A stretch of 5,209 bases of DNA, taken from CAISIP01 sp038247175 (GTDB lineage Bacteria; Pseudomonadota; Gammaproteobacteria; Burkholderiales; Burkholderiaceae_C). A program made the translations under genes and the position numbers. This document shows positions 1 through 5,209 of the stretch, piece by piece (within the stretch, counting starts at the first letter, position 1; every line of letters starts with the position of its first letter). Below the pieces are notes generated by a model. The model saw only the letters and a program-made list of their open reading frames with translations, was not told the origin of the DNA and searched no databases. The stretch spans positions 1-5,209 of the forward strand of contig JBBRVD010000236.1 of the NCBI GenBank assembly GCA_038247175.1. The letters run 5' to 3'.

Positions 1-90
1 TGCCTGGAAACTCTCGTAGCGGGTAGGTATGTGGCTGAAGGTATTGGTTTCGTGGGCGAACTCGGCGCTCAACACGCAAAAACGGGTCAT
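1..90 (-). CDS. M81 family metallopeptidase (MlrC-like), N-terminal 30 codons only
   Basis: Read leftward from an ATG at 90, the frame stays open to the window edge and begins MTRFCVLSAEFAHETNTFS. The HETNTFS stretch (residues 13-19), just after a short hydrophobic first strand, is the hallmark N-terminus of the M81/DUF1485 family, whose founder MlrC is linked to breakdown of linearized microcystin in Sphingomonas. Most family members have no known substrate and are probably cytoplasmic metal-dependent hydrolases. An in-frame stop lies four codons upstream of the ATG, so this is essentially the only reasonable start, although no clear Shine-Dalgarno sequence precedes it. It follows the RraA-like gene in the same direction after 91 bases, so it is probably the third gene of the same operon. 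The rest of the gene, roughly 450-500 codons in the family, lies beyond the left edge. The family call is firm for so short a piece because the motif is distinctive; the function is unknown. Confidence 0.83.
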   Translation of the reverse strand, partial: MTRFCVLSAEFAHETNTFSHIPTRYESFQA

Positions 91-141
91 GATGGGATCA
101 GGTTACGGAGAAGGGCGCCATGCCGCCGCCATGCGGATTCG

Positions 142-168
142 GCAAGGACAGGTAGGACAGGAAGGACG
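142..168. repeat. 9-bp tandem repeat, three copies
   Basis: Three consecutive 9-base units with consensus GGNAGGACA (142-150, 151-159, 160-168) sit between the stop of the RraA-like gene and the start of the M81 gene. Copies differ at one to three positions. On the transcribed strand this gives a pyrimidine-rich run. It is not coding in the operon direction. It may be neutral, or a spacer affecting initiation of the downstream gene. Confidence 0.7.
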
Positions 169-181
169 GTACGGCGCGCGG

Positions 182-868
182 TTACATCACGCCAAAGGTG
201 TTGAAGGCCTCGACCGTTCCCATACCGGCGCGGATCGCGTCGCGCACCTTGTTCTCGGTGCTGGCTTTCTCCAGCGCCTTGCGGATGGCCTCTTCTTCCG
301 CAGCACGCGGAATCACCAGCACGCCATCGAGATCGCCGAACACGATGTCGCCCGGCTGGACCCGCACGCCATGGATCTCGACCGCGATCCGGTAGTCGAC
401 GACCTTGCCGCGCGCGCCCTGGTCCTGCGCATAGCCACCGTAGGAGAACACCGGAAGACCGGCCTGCAGCACCTCGGGCGTGTCGCGCGAATATCCATCG
501 AGCACCGCGCCGGCGGCTTTCAGATGCTGGGCCCGCGTCGTCATCAGTCCACCCCACAATGCGAACTGCGGCGCGCAGCCGGTTGCCACATAGACCTCGT
601 GCTGCTTCAGGTCGTCGAGCGCCTCGAACAACAGGCCGAACGGCTTGCGGCTGAGCGGCAGCTGCCCCTCGGGCTCGCTGGCGGCAAAACAGTTGGTCTC
701 GAGTACCGGCATGGCGCGCCCGCACACCACCATGTCGCTGCGCAAGGCACGGATGCCCGGACTCAGGAACTGGTGCAGCAAGCCCATGGTGTCCAGGATA
801 TCGCCCACCACCGCCGGGAACAGGCGCGATTTCATCAGGGCAAACAACTCGTCATCGTCTTTCCACAT
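182..868 (-). CDS. RraA-family protein, probable class II aldolase / oxaloacetate decarboxylase type
   Basis: A 228-residue protein of the RraA / HMG-CHA aldolase fold. Family members either bind RNase E (E. coli RraA) or use a divalent metal to cleave or decarboxylate 2-keto acids via a pyruvate enolate (4-hydroxy-4-methyl-2-oxoglutarate aldolase, oxaloacetate decarboxylase). Here G107, R128, D129 and E132 form the full G-X20-R-D-X2-E motif described for catalytically active RraA-like lyases; Arg steadies the enolate and the acidic residues help bind the metal. The usual C-terminal signature GDLDGVLVIP (178-187) is present, followed by a helical tail ending EAFNTFGVM. The protein is longer than E. 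coli RraA (about 160 residues), as in many catabolic homologues. The ATG at 868 is chosen because GGAG lies 5 bases upstream and the family fold begins shortly after it; the frame is open further back to a TTG at 955 without a good ribosome site. It follows the enolase-superfamily gene by 105 bases in the same direction. It is presumably cytoplasmic, and its substrate is unassigned. Confidence 0.9.
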   Translation of the reverse strand: MWKDDDELFALMKSRLFPAVVGDILDTMGLLHQFLSPGIRALRSDMVVCGRAMPVLETNCFAASEPEGQLPLSRKPFGLLFEALDDLKQHEVYVATGCAPQFALWGGLMTTRAQHLKAAGAVLDGYSRDTPEVLQAGLPVFSYGGYAQDQGARGKVVDYRIAVEIHGVRVQPGDIVFGDLDGVLVIPRAAEEEAIRKALEKASTENKVRDAIRAGMGTVEAFNTFGVM

Positions 869-873
869 GGCAA

Positions 874-877
874 CTCC
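874..877 (-). promoter_or_regulatory. Ribosome binding site for the RraA-like gene
   Basis: GGAG on the minus strand, 5 bases before the ATG at 868. It decides the start in favour of 868 over the longer open frame that begins with TTG at 955. Confidence 0.7.
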
Positions 878-973
878 GGATGGTTGTGAGAGAGATGCCA
901 TTCTAGAAGCGGCGCATCGCACGCCGACTCCATGCTGCGTGAACGACACATCCAACCCGATCGCGTCGCTGTC

Positions 974-2125
974 TCATCTCGTTGCGGCTGCGTATGTCTG
1001 CTGCACCCGGGCATGGCGACACAATTCGGCGTCGAGCAGATGCGCCCCCAGTCCGGACTCGACCGGGAGCTGGCAGTGTCCGTCGAGCACGGGCCCGAAA
1101 TCGCCGCCGACAAGCTCGTTGAACAAGGGGCTCTCATCGAACTGCAACTCCAGCATGTCGAACGTCGCTGCCGCCGCGGCCAACTGCAGGCTGGCCGCAT
1201 GGCAGATTGGCCCGGTCGGGTTGTGCGGTGAAAACTGCACGTCGTGCAACCCGAACTGGTCCGCCGCGTGCAGCATCTCCTGCATTCCGCCCATGTATTT
1301 GACGTCGGGCATCATCACGTCGTAGGCGCCGGCCTCGCAATAGGGCCGGAACGCGTCGAAACGAATACCCTGCTCCAGCCCGGCCAGGCGGATGCCGCGC
1401 GGATTGGCCAGCGCGCGCAGGCGTACCAGTGCGGCGATGCAGTCCAAGGTCTCTGGCAGCGGACACTCGATCCAGTACAGGCCCAGTTCGGCTGCCGCGT
1501 GCACCAGGGCGCTCGCGGTTGCCTCGTCGAAGCGCCAATGGCAATCGATCATCAGCCGTCGGTGTCGACCGACGACATCGCGCACCGCGGCGACACGCGC
1601 CAGGCCCGGTTGCATGGCCGCTATGCCGCCGCCGGACGCACAAACCGAGACATTGACCTCGTCGAACGGCGCCAGCTTGAACGCCACGTGGCCGGCAGCC
1701 AACGCGTCCCGCGCGCTCTGCGCAAACCCGGTCGGAGTGCGCGGCTCGGTGCGGCGATTGATGTTGGCGTAGACCGCGATGCGGTCGCGACGGGCTCCGC
1801 CCAGCAGGTCGGCCACGCTGCGTAGTTGGCTGCGCGCTTGCAAGTCCCATAAGGCCTGATCCAGCGCCGACAGCGCCGCCGACTGGGCCAGGTCAGCCGG
1901 CACGATGCTGGCCGCGAAACTGCCGGGTCGCTCGGGCGTGGCCAGCAGAACACGCGATGACAGTTCGTGTGACGCAGCAATGACGGCCGCCTCCTGACCG
2001 GCCAGTGACGCCTCGCCGCAGCCCACCGCGCCGTCGTCCTGCTGCAACTGCACGAATATCCAGCAGGTCTTGGCACTGACCTGGACCTGGTGCCACTGCG
2101 CGCCGCGTAATTTCGCTCTGGTCAT
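974..2125 (-). CDS. Mandelate racemase/muconate lactonizing enzyme family protein (enolase superfamily)
   Basis: A 383-residue protein with the two-domain enolase-superfamily layout: an alpha/beta capping domain (about 1-115) and a TIM-like barrel (about 116-360). These enzymes remove the proton next to a carboxylate and stabilize the enolate with Mg2+, giving dehydration, racemization or cycloisomerization. The expected ligands are visible in order: D194 (IDCHW), E220 (WIECPLPE) and E251 (LAGLEQG). An Asp-His pair typical of the mandelate racemase subgroup follows: D274 (MMPDVKYMGG) and H301 (SPHNPTGP), with E327 as a likely further active-site acid. K150 (AFKLAPFDE) occupies the second-strand base region, but the usual KxK pair is not complete. 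The DxH at strand three recalls sugar-acid dehydratases. The ATG at 2125 has an excellent GGAGGT 7 bases upstream. It is the first gene of the leftward set, upstream of the RraA-like lyase, which suggests an acid catabolism pathway. The substrate cannot be read from the sequence. Confidence 0.9.
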   Translation of the reverse strand: MTRAKLRGAQWHQVQVSAKTCWIFVQLQQDDGAVGCGEASLAGQEAAVIAASHELSSRVLLATPERPGSFAASIVPADLAQSAALSALDQALWDLQARSQLRSVADLLGGARRDRIAVYANINRRTEPRTPTGFAQSARDALAAGHVAFKLAPFDEVNVSVCASGGGIAAMQPGLARVAAVRDVVGRHRRLMIDCHWRFDEATASALVHAAAELGLYWIECPLPETLDCIAALVRLRALANPRGIRLAGLEQGIRFDAFRPYCEAGAYDVMMPDVKYMGGMQEMLHAADQFGLHDVQFSPHNPTGPICHAASLQLAAAAATFDMLELQFDESPLFNELVGGDFGPVLDGHCQLPVESGLGAHLLDAELCRHARVQQTYAAATR

Positions 2126-2132
2126 GCGTCAG

Positions 2133-2138
2133 ACCTCC
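2133..2138 (-). promoter_or_regulatory. Strong ribosome binding site for the enolase-superfamily gene
   Basis: GGAGGT on the minus strand with 7 bases to the ATG at 2125. It is the best Shine-Dalgarno match in the window and fixes this start. Confidence 0.8.
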
Positions 2139-2250
2139 GATGGATGCACTGCCGGCTGGGGTGCGGCGTGGTTCGCGAGCGCCGCGGCGCACATGCCAAG
2201 GTCGTCCTGGTTACGAGTCCTGCGTCGCGCATCGATACTCCAACGCCAGC

Positions 2251-2282
2251 GGATGGTGGATGGTGGATGGTGGATGGTGGAT
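2251..2282. repeat. 7-bp tandem repeat GGATGGT, 4.6 copies
   Basis: Four perfect copies of GGATGGT followed by GGAT, with no mismatches. The unit length is not a multiple of three and the tract is not inside a convincing gene. It ends about 125 bases upstream of the ATG of the enolase-superfamily gene, and would lie at the start of that gene's leader if the promoter proposed at 2289-2316 is right. Perfect short arrays of this kind can change copy number by slippage. Confidence 0.9.
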
Positions 2283-2288
2283 TGATCC

Positions 2289-2316
2289 AATATAACCACG
2301 CCAGTCTGCATGTTTT
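2289..2316 (-). promoter_or_regulatory. Possible sigma-70 promoter for the leftward catabolic set
   Basis: On the minus strand TATATT (2294 down to 2289; five of six bases match TATAAT) is preceded at a 16-base spacing by AAAACA (2316 down to 2311; three of six match TTGACA). It lies in the most AT-rich part of the intergenic region and points at the enolase-superfamily gene, implying a leader of about 155 bases that begins with the tandem repeat. The weak -35 box means it may need an activator or may not be real. Confidence 0.3.
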
Positions 2317-2484
2317 CGCCTGAATGCAATTTTTTTGGATTGAACCCATCTGTGAAAGCGTCGTGTTCTGTGTACCGAAGGCTTCCCGGGACGAGTCCCG
2401 TGCTGCAGCGCGACGCGATGCAGGTCCTGCGCCTTGCCCGCGCGCTTGCCTGAATGTCCGGGCACGGTGCCAACGGGAAGAAAA

Positions 2485-2490
2485 TATACT
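2485..2490 (+). promoter_or_regulatory. Possible -10 element for dusA
   Basis: TATACT in an A-rich patch of otherwise GC-rich DNA matches TATAAT at five of six positions and lies 68 bases before the proposed dusA ATG. The correctly spaced upstream bases (GCACGG at 2462-2467) do not resemble a -35 box, so the call is weak. Confidence 0.3.
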
Positions 2491-2558
2491 AGCGGCTTCG
2501 CGCCTGTAGCGCTCGCCGCGCCTTGACGCGCCGGTCACGGCATCCGCCACACTCCACC

Positions 2559-3593
2559 ATGACATCCCGACGCATCTCTTCCCCTGTGCTCGATACCCGT
2601 CGCTGGCGTCTGTCCGTGGCCCCGATGATGGACTGGACCGACCGGCATTGCCGCTTTTTCCACCGCCTGCTCACGCGCGAGGCGCTGCTGTACACCGAGA
2701 TGGTGACCACCGGTGCGCTGATCCACGGCGATGTAGAACGGCATCTGCGATTCCATGGTGAGGAACACCCGGTGGCGCTGCAACTGGGCGGCAGCGAACC
2801 GGCCGAGCTGGCGCATTGCGCCCGTTTGGGGGCCTCCTGGGGTTACGACGAGATCAATCTGAACTGCGGCTGTCCGTCCGAGCGGGTACAACGCGGCGCG
2901 TTCGGCGCCTGCCTGATGGCCGAACCGCGCCTGGTGGCGGATTGCGTCAAGGCCATGGTCGATGCGGTGTCGATACCGGTCACCGTCAAGCATCGTATCG
3001 GCATCGACAAGAGCGAGGACTACGGCTTCGTGCGCGACTTCGTGGGACAGGTGAGTGAAGCCGGCTGCCAGGTGTTCATCGTGCATGCGCGCAACGCCTG
3101 GCTCAAGGGTTTGTCGCCCAAGGCCAACCGGGAAGTGCCTCCGTTGCGTTATCAGACGGTGCACCGGCTCAAGCAGGACTTTGCGCACCTGACGCTGGTG
3201 CTCAACGGCGGCATCACCAGCAACGGGCAAATCGCCGAACAACTGGTCGATGTCGATGGCGTCATGCTCGGGCGTGAGGCGTATCACAACCCATGGCTGA
3301 TGACATCATGGGACGAGCAGTTCTTCGGTGCGCAGGCGCAGATGGTCAGTCGCGAATCGGTCGAGCGGCAGATGGTTGACTACATGGCGCGCGAGGCGCG
3401 TGAGCACGGCACGCCCTGGCCGACGATAGCGCGCCATATGCTGGGGCTGCGCCATGCGATGCCGGGTGCCCGGTACTGGCGCCAGGCATGGAGCGACCAC
3501 CGGCTACGCGATTGCGGGCCGCACGAGGTCATGCAGCGGGCCAGGCGAGCCGCCGACGCAATCGCCGAGCGGGACGCGGCTGCGCATGTCTGA
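2559..3593 (+). CDS. dusA: tRNA-dihydrouridine(20/20a) synthase DusA
   Basis: FMN- and NADPH-dependent reductase that converts uridine to dihydrouridine at positions 20 and 20a of the tRNA D-loop in the cytoplasm. The 344-residue product carries the DusA signatures: SVAPMMDWTDRHCR (19-32) at the first barrel strand, LLYTEMVTTGA (43-53), HPVALQLGGSEP (70-81), YDEINLNCGCPSERV (96-110) with C105 as the catalytic proton donor, K144 and H176 (IVHAR) at the flavin/substrate site, GLSPKANREVPPL (184-196), and the FMN phosphate-binding NGGI (216-219) and GREAYHNP (238-245). A C-terminal helical tRNA-binding domain fills about 265-340. The set of motifs fits DusA rather than DusB or DusC. The ATG at 2559 gives a normal family length; a TTG at 2523 would add 12 unlikely residues. 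No clear Shine-Dalgarno sequence precedes it. Its stop overlaps the start of the transporter gene by 8 bases. Confidence 0.96.
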   Translation: MTSRRISSPVLDTRRWRLSVAPMMDWTDRHCRFFHRLLTREALLYTEMVTTGALIHGDVERHLRFHGEEHPVALQLGGSEPAELAHCARLGASWGYDEINLNCGCPSERVQRGAFGACLMAEPRLVADCVKAMVDAVSIPVTVKHRIGIDKSEDYGFVRDFVGQVSEAGCQVFIVHARNAWLKGLSPKANREVPPLRYQTVHRLKQDFAHLTLVLNGGITSNGQIAEQLVDVDGVMLGREAYHNPWLMTSWDEQFFGAQAQMVSRESVERQMVDYMAREAREHGTPWPTIARHMLGLRHAMPGARYWRQAWSDHRLRDCGPHEVMQRARRAADAIAERDAAAHV

Positions 3594-4533
3594 GCTTCCC
3601 CATCCGCAGCACCGACTGGCACTGACGCTGATCTGGCTGTTGCCGTCGTTGTGGGCCGTCAACTACATCGTGGCGCGCATGGCCCCCGGTGTGATCGGGC
3701 CCTACTTGCTGGCACTCGGGCGCTGGGGCATTGCAGGGGCCGTGCTGGTGGCCCTGTGCGCGCCGGAACTGTGGCGCGAACGCCGTCACATCACCGCGCA
3801 TTGGGGGCAGTATCTGATTCTCGGCTTGCTGGGCATGCTGATCTGTGGAGCCTGGGTGTACCAGGGTGCGCGCTCCACCAGCGCCATGAATATCGCGCTG
3901 ATCTATGCCGCCTCACCCGTGATGATCGCGCTCGGCGCCGGCCTGTGGCTGGGTGAAGCCTTCGGCAAGCGTCAGATGGCTGGAGTCGCGCTGGCGCTGG
4001 CCGGTGTACTGCACGTGATTGTGCGCGGACATTGGTTGGAGCTGGCCGATCTGCAATTCGTGCCCGGCGACGGATGGGTACTGGCCGCGACAATCTCCTG
4101 GGCCGCGTTTGCACTGTTGCAGAAGCGCTGGCCCAGCCATCTAAGCGCCACTGCACGGCTGGCGACCATCTGCATGTTCGGCGTGTTGACATTGCTGCCG
4201 TTCTCGCTGTGGGAGCTGACCCAGCCTGGACTGCTGGTCTGGGGGTCCGAGGCGCTCTGGCTGGTACTGGCTGTCGCCGTGATGCCCGGCCTGGGCGCCT
4301 ACTGGATCTACGGCTGGGCGCAACGCATCCTTGGCGCCAGCCGGGTCGCGGTGGCCTTGTACCTGGGGCCGCTGTATGCCTCGATGGGCGCCTGGGTCAT
4401 GCTCGGCGAGCCGCCCGGTTGGCACCACCTGGTGGGCGCGGCCCTGATTCTGCCCGGCGTTTTCCTGGTCACGCAGGCGCGGCCCATGCCGGCTCTCAAG
4501 GCTGCCACGCCGCCGCTGCCAGTCCGTTCCTGA
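3586..4533 (+). CDS. EamA/DMT-superfamily transporter (10-TM permease)
   Basis: A 315-residue integral inner-membrane protein with the internal two-repeat structure of the drug/metabolite transporter superfamily: EamA domain 1 at about residues 12-147 and EamA domain 2 at about 163-296, each with around five hydrophobic segments. Landmarks include LPSLWAVNYIVARMAP (19-34) near the start and the parallel half-repeat ends LWLGEAFGKRQMAGVALALA (120-139) and VMLGEPPGWHHLVGAALILP (271-290), each with the conserved LGE before the last helix. Such permeases generally export or import small metabolites (amino acids, nucleosides, organic acids), but substrate cannot be predicted. The ATG at 3586 overlaps the dusA stop by 8 bases, implying translational coupling; only a poor ribosome site is visible. 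The open frame extends further upstream inside dusA, but those residues are Arg/Gly/Pro-rich shadow translation. The 3' end overlaps the convergent GntR gene by 38 bases. Confidence 0.92.
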   Translation: MSELPHPQHRLALTLIWLLPSLWAVNYIVARMAPGVIGPYLLALGRWGIAGAVLVALCAPELWRERRHITAHWGQYLILGLLGMLICGAWVYQGARSTSAMNIALIYAASPVMIALGAGLWLGEAFGKRQMAGVALALAGVLHVIVRGHWLELADLQFVPGDGWVLAATISWAAFALLQKRWPSHLSATARLATICMFGVLTLLPFSLWELTQPGLLVWGSEALWLVLAVAVMPGLGAYWIYGWAQRILGASRVAVALYLGPLYASMGAWVMLGEPPGWHHLVGAALILPGVFLVTQARPMPALKAATPPLPVRS

Positions 4534-5155
4534 AGTGGACCTGCATGGCCTGGGTTGCGGCGCCGGCATCGCGCGCGACCAAAGCCTGCATCAGGTCGCG
4601 ATGCTCCAGCAGCGACTCCTGGATTCGTCCTGCTTTCAGCAGCGAGTGGTGGCGGTTGAGCTTCATGACCTTGCGCAGGTCAGTGGACAGTTGCTGGCTC
4701 CAGCGGTTGCGGGCGATCTCCAACAGGCGCATGTGGAATCGTTCGTTGATCTCGAAGAAGGGGCCGCGGCCGGGTCCGTCCGATCCGGCTGCGGCTTCGA
4801 GCTTCGTGTGTGCGGCCTGCAATTCGGCCAACTCTTCGTCGCTGGCATGGGCTGCAACCAGTCCGGCCGCGTCGGATTCCAGCAGGGCGAGCACATGGTA
4901 AACCTCGGCCAGATCCCGCTCGGACACGTCGGTCACATAGGCGCCCCGGCGAACCTTCATCGTCACCAGACCCTCGGCGGCCAGCACCTTGAGCGCCTCG
5001 CGCAGCGGGGTTCTGCTGATGCCATACTCCCTGGCCAGTTTGAGTTCGTCGATCCAGCTACCGGGCGCCAATTCGCTGCTGAAGATGCGTTGGCGCAATT
5101 GCTCGGCGACCTCCTGGTACAGCGCACGGGGGGCGAGGGATTGGGCGAGCTTCAT
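4496..5155 (-). CDS. GntR-family transcriptional regulator, FadR subfamily (FCD domain)
   Basis: A 219-residue dimeric DNA-binding regulator. The N-terminal winged helix-turn-helix spans about 10-75, with the classic LAREYGISRTPLREALKVLA (40-59) recognition region and the wing GLVTMKVRRGAYV (62-74). The C-terminal all-helical FCD effector domain spans about 80-210. In this domain the usual metal/carboxylate-binding positions are N137 and H141 (NERFH), H185 (LEHRDL) and H207 (QVHF); the first position is Asn rather than the commoner Asp. FCD regulators usually bind organic acids, often with a metal ion, and mostly repress catabolic genes, releasing DNA on ligand binding. The ATG at 5155 gives the standard family start a few residues before the first helix; the ribosome site is weak. 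It is convergent with the transporter gene, overlapping it by 38 bases. Its targets could be itself, genes past the right edge, or the acid-catabolism set at the left, about 2.4 kb away. Confidence 0.93.
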   Translation of the reverse strand: MKLAQSLAPRALYQEVAEQLRQRIFSSELAPGSWIDELKLAREYGISRTPLREALKVLAAEGLVTMKVRRGAYVTDVSERDLAEVYHVLALLESDAAGLVAAHASDEELAELQAAHTKLEAAAGSDGPGRGPFFEINERFHMRLLEIARNRWSQQLSTDLRKVMKLNRHHSLLKAGRIQESLLEHRDLMQALVARDAGAATQAMQVHFRNGLAAAAWQP

Positions 5156-5209
5156 CGTGCGGTCCAGGGCTTGGGACGTCAGCTTGTTGGAAGATTTGTG
5201 AATTTATAA
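5156..5209 (-). promoter_or_regulatory. Upstream region of the GntR gene with a possible -10 box
   Basis: The last 54 bases become sharply AT-rich at the edge. On the minus strand TATAAA (5208 down to 5203) could be a -10 box about 48 bases before the ATG; any -35 box would be outside the window. No clear palindromic GntR operator is visible in the part shown. Confidence 0.25.

Larger units (their letters stand above)
2126..2558. other. Non-coding region between divergent genes
   Basis: About 430 bases between the leftward catabolic set and rightward dusA. I find no credible gene: the open frames on either strand run through low-complexity repeat, give no recognizable protein and lack a ribosome site. 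It contains a 7-bp tandem repeat (2251-2282), an AT-rich segment (about 2281-2345) with a run of seven T (2330-2336), a near-direct repeat of GGATTGAWCC (2279-2288 and 2337-2346), a short hairpin CGGGA-CGAG-TCCCG (2387-2400) and possible promoter elements for both sides. The GC-rich part 2350-2460 could be decayed coding DNA or a structured leader; I cannot tell which. Confidence 0.6.

Noticed and set aside
29..889. Long plus-strand open frame of 286 codons
   Set aside because: It lies antisense to the clearly recognizable RraA-like gene, gives an Arg/His/Gln-rich product without family features and is explained by GC-rich codon usage on the other strand.
645..1325. Plus-strand open frame of 226 codons
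   Set aside because: It spans the opposite strand of two real genes and their gap; Ser/Pro/Cys-rich shadow translation with no ribosome site.
2251..2282. CRISPR-like or transposon-end repeat
   Set aside because: The units are contiguous 7-mers without spacers, and there are no inverted ends or transposase nearby.
2307..2336. Terminator-like hairpin followed by seven T
   Set aside because: The stem is only five AT-leaning pairs (TGCAT/ATGCA) with a 12-base loop, and no plus-strand gene upstream would need it.
2387..2400. Small RNA or riboswitch in the GC-rich part of the intergenic region
   Set aside because: Only one short 5-bp hairpin is apparent; no known riboswitch core, terminator or conserved loop could be recognized.
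2122..2565. Possible small gene on the minus strand in the intergenic region
   Set aside because: The frame runs through the heptamer repeat and reads HHPPS-type low-complexity residues, with no start context or family match.
2535..3287. 250-codon minus-strand frame opposite dusA
   Set aside because: dusA is certain on the plus strand; the antisense product shows no domain and mirrors dusA codon bias.
4535..5209. 224-codon plus-strand frame opposite the GntR gene
   Set aside because: It is the complement of a well-supported regulator and shows no recognizable motif.

Overview
The window is GC-rich DNA from what is most likely a betaproteobacterium of the order Burkholderiales (Alcaligenaceae or Comamonadaceae-like). 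This rests on the strong G/C preference at third codon positions, the close resemblance of the DusA protein to proteobacterial tRNA-Dus enzymes, a FadR-type GntR regulator of a style common in that order, and the combination of an enolase-superfamily enzyme, an RraA-like lyase and an M81 peptidase, which I associate with that group. No similarity search was run, so the taxon is an inference.

Layout. The left half (1-2125) is one leftward set of genes: an enolase-superfamily enzyme of the mandelate racemase/muconate lactonizing type (974-2125), then an RraA-like class II aldolase/decarboxylase (182-868), then the first 30 codons of an M81 (MlrC-like) metallopeptidase that runs off the left edge (1-90). 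Together they look like a small catabolic operon for an organic or sugar acid whose identity the sequence does not reveal. A non-coding stretch of about 430 bases (2126-2558) separates this set from a rightward pair and carries a 7-bp tandem repeat, an AT-rich segment and possible promoters for both sides.

The right half starts with dusA (2559-3593, tRNA dihydrouridine synthase A). It overlaps by 8 bases with an EamA/DMT-family membrane transporter (3586-4533). That gene in turn overlaps tail to tail, by 38 bases, with a leftward FadR-type (FCD) GntR regulator (4496-5155). The last 54 bases hold the regulator's upstream region.

How the parts may work together. The enolase-superfamily enzyme would take a proton from carbon 2 of a carboxylic acid (dehydration, isomerization or racemization). 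The RraA-like protein has the complete G-X20-R-D-X2-E metal/enolate motif, so it is better read as a pyruvate-type lyase acting downstream than as an RNase E inhibitor. The GntR protein could control the catabolic set or genes beyond the right edge; nothing here decides this. I see no CRISPR array, insertion sequence, tRNA or rRNA, and no convincing evidence of an undescribed system. The most useful leads are the unassigned substrate of the catabolic set and the tandem repeats in its regulatory and intergenic DNA.
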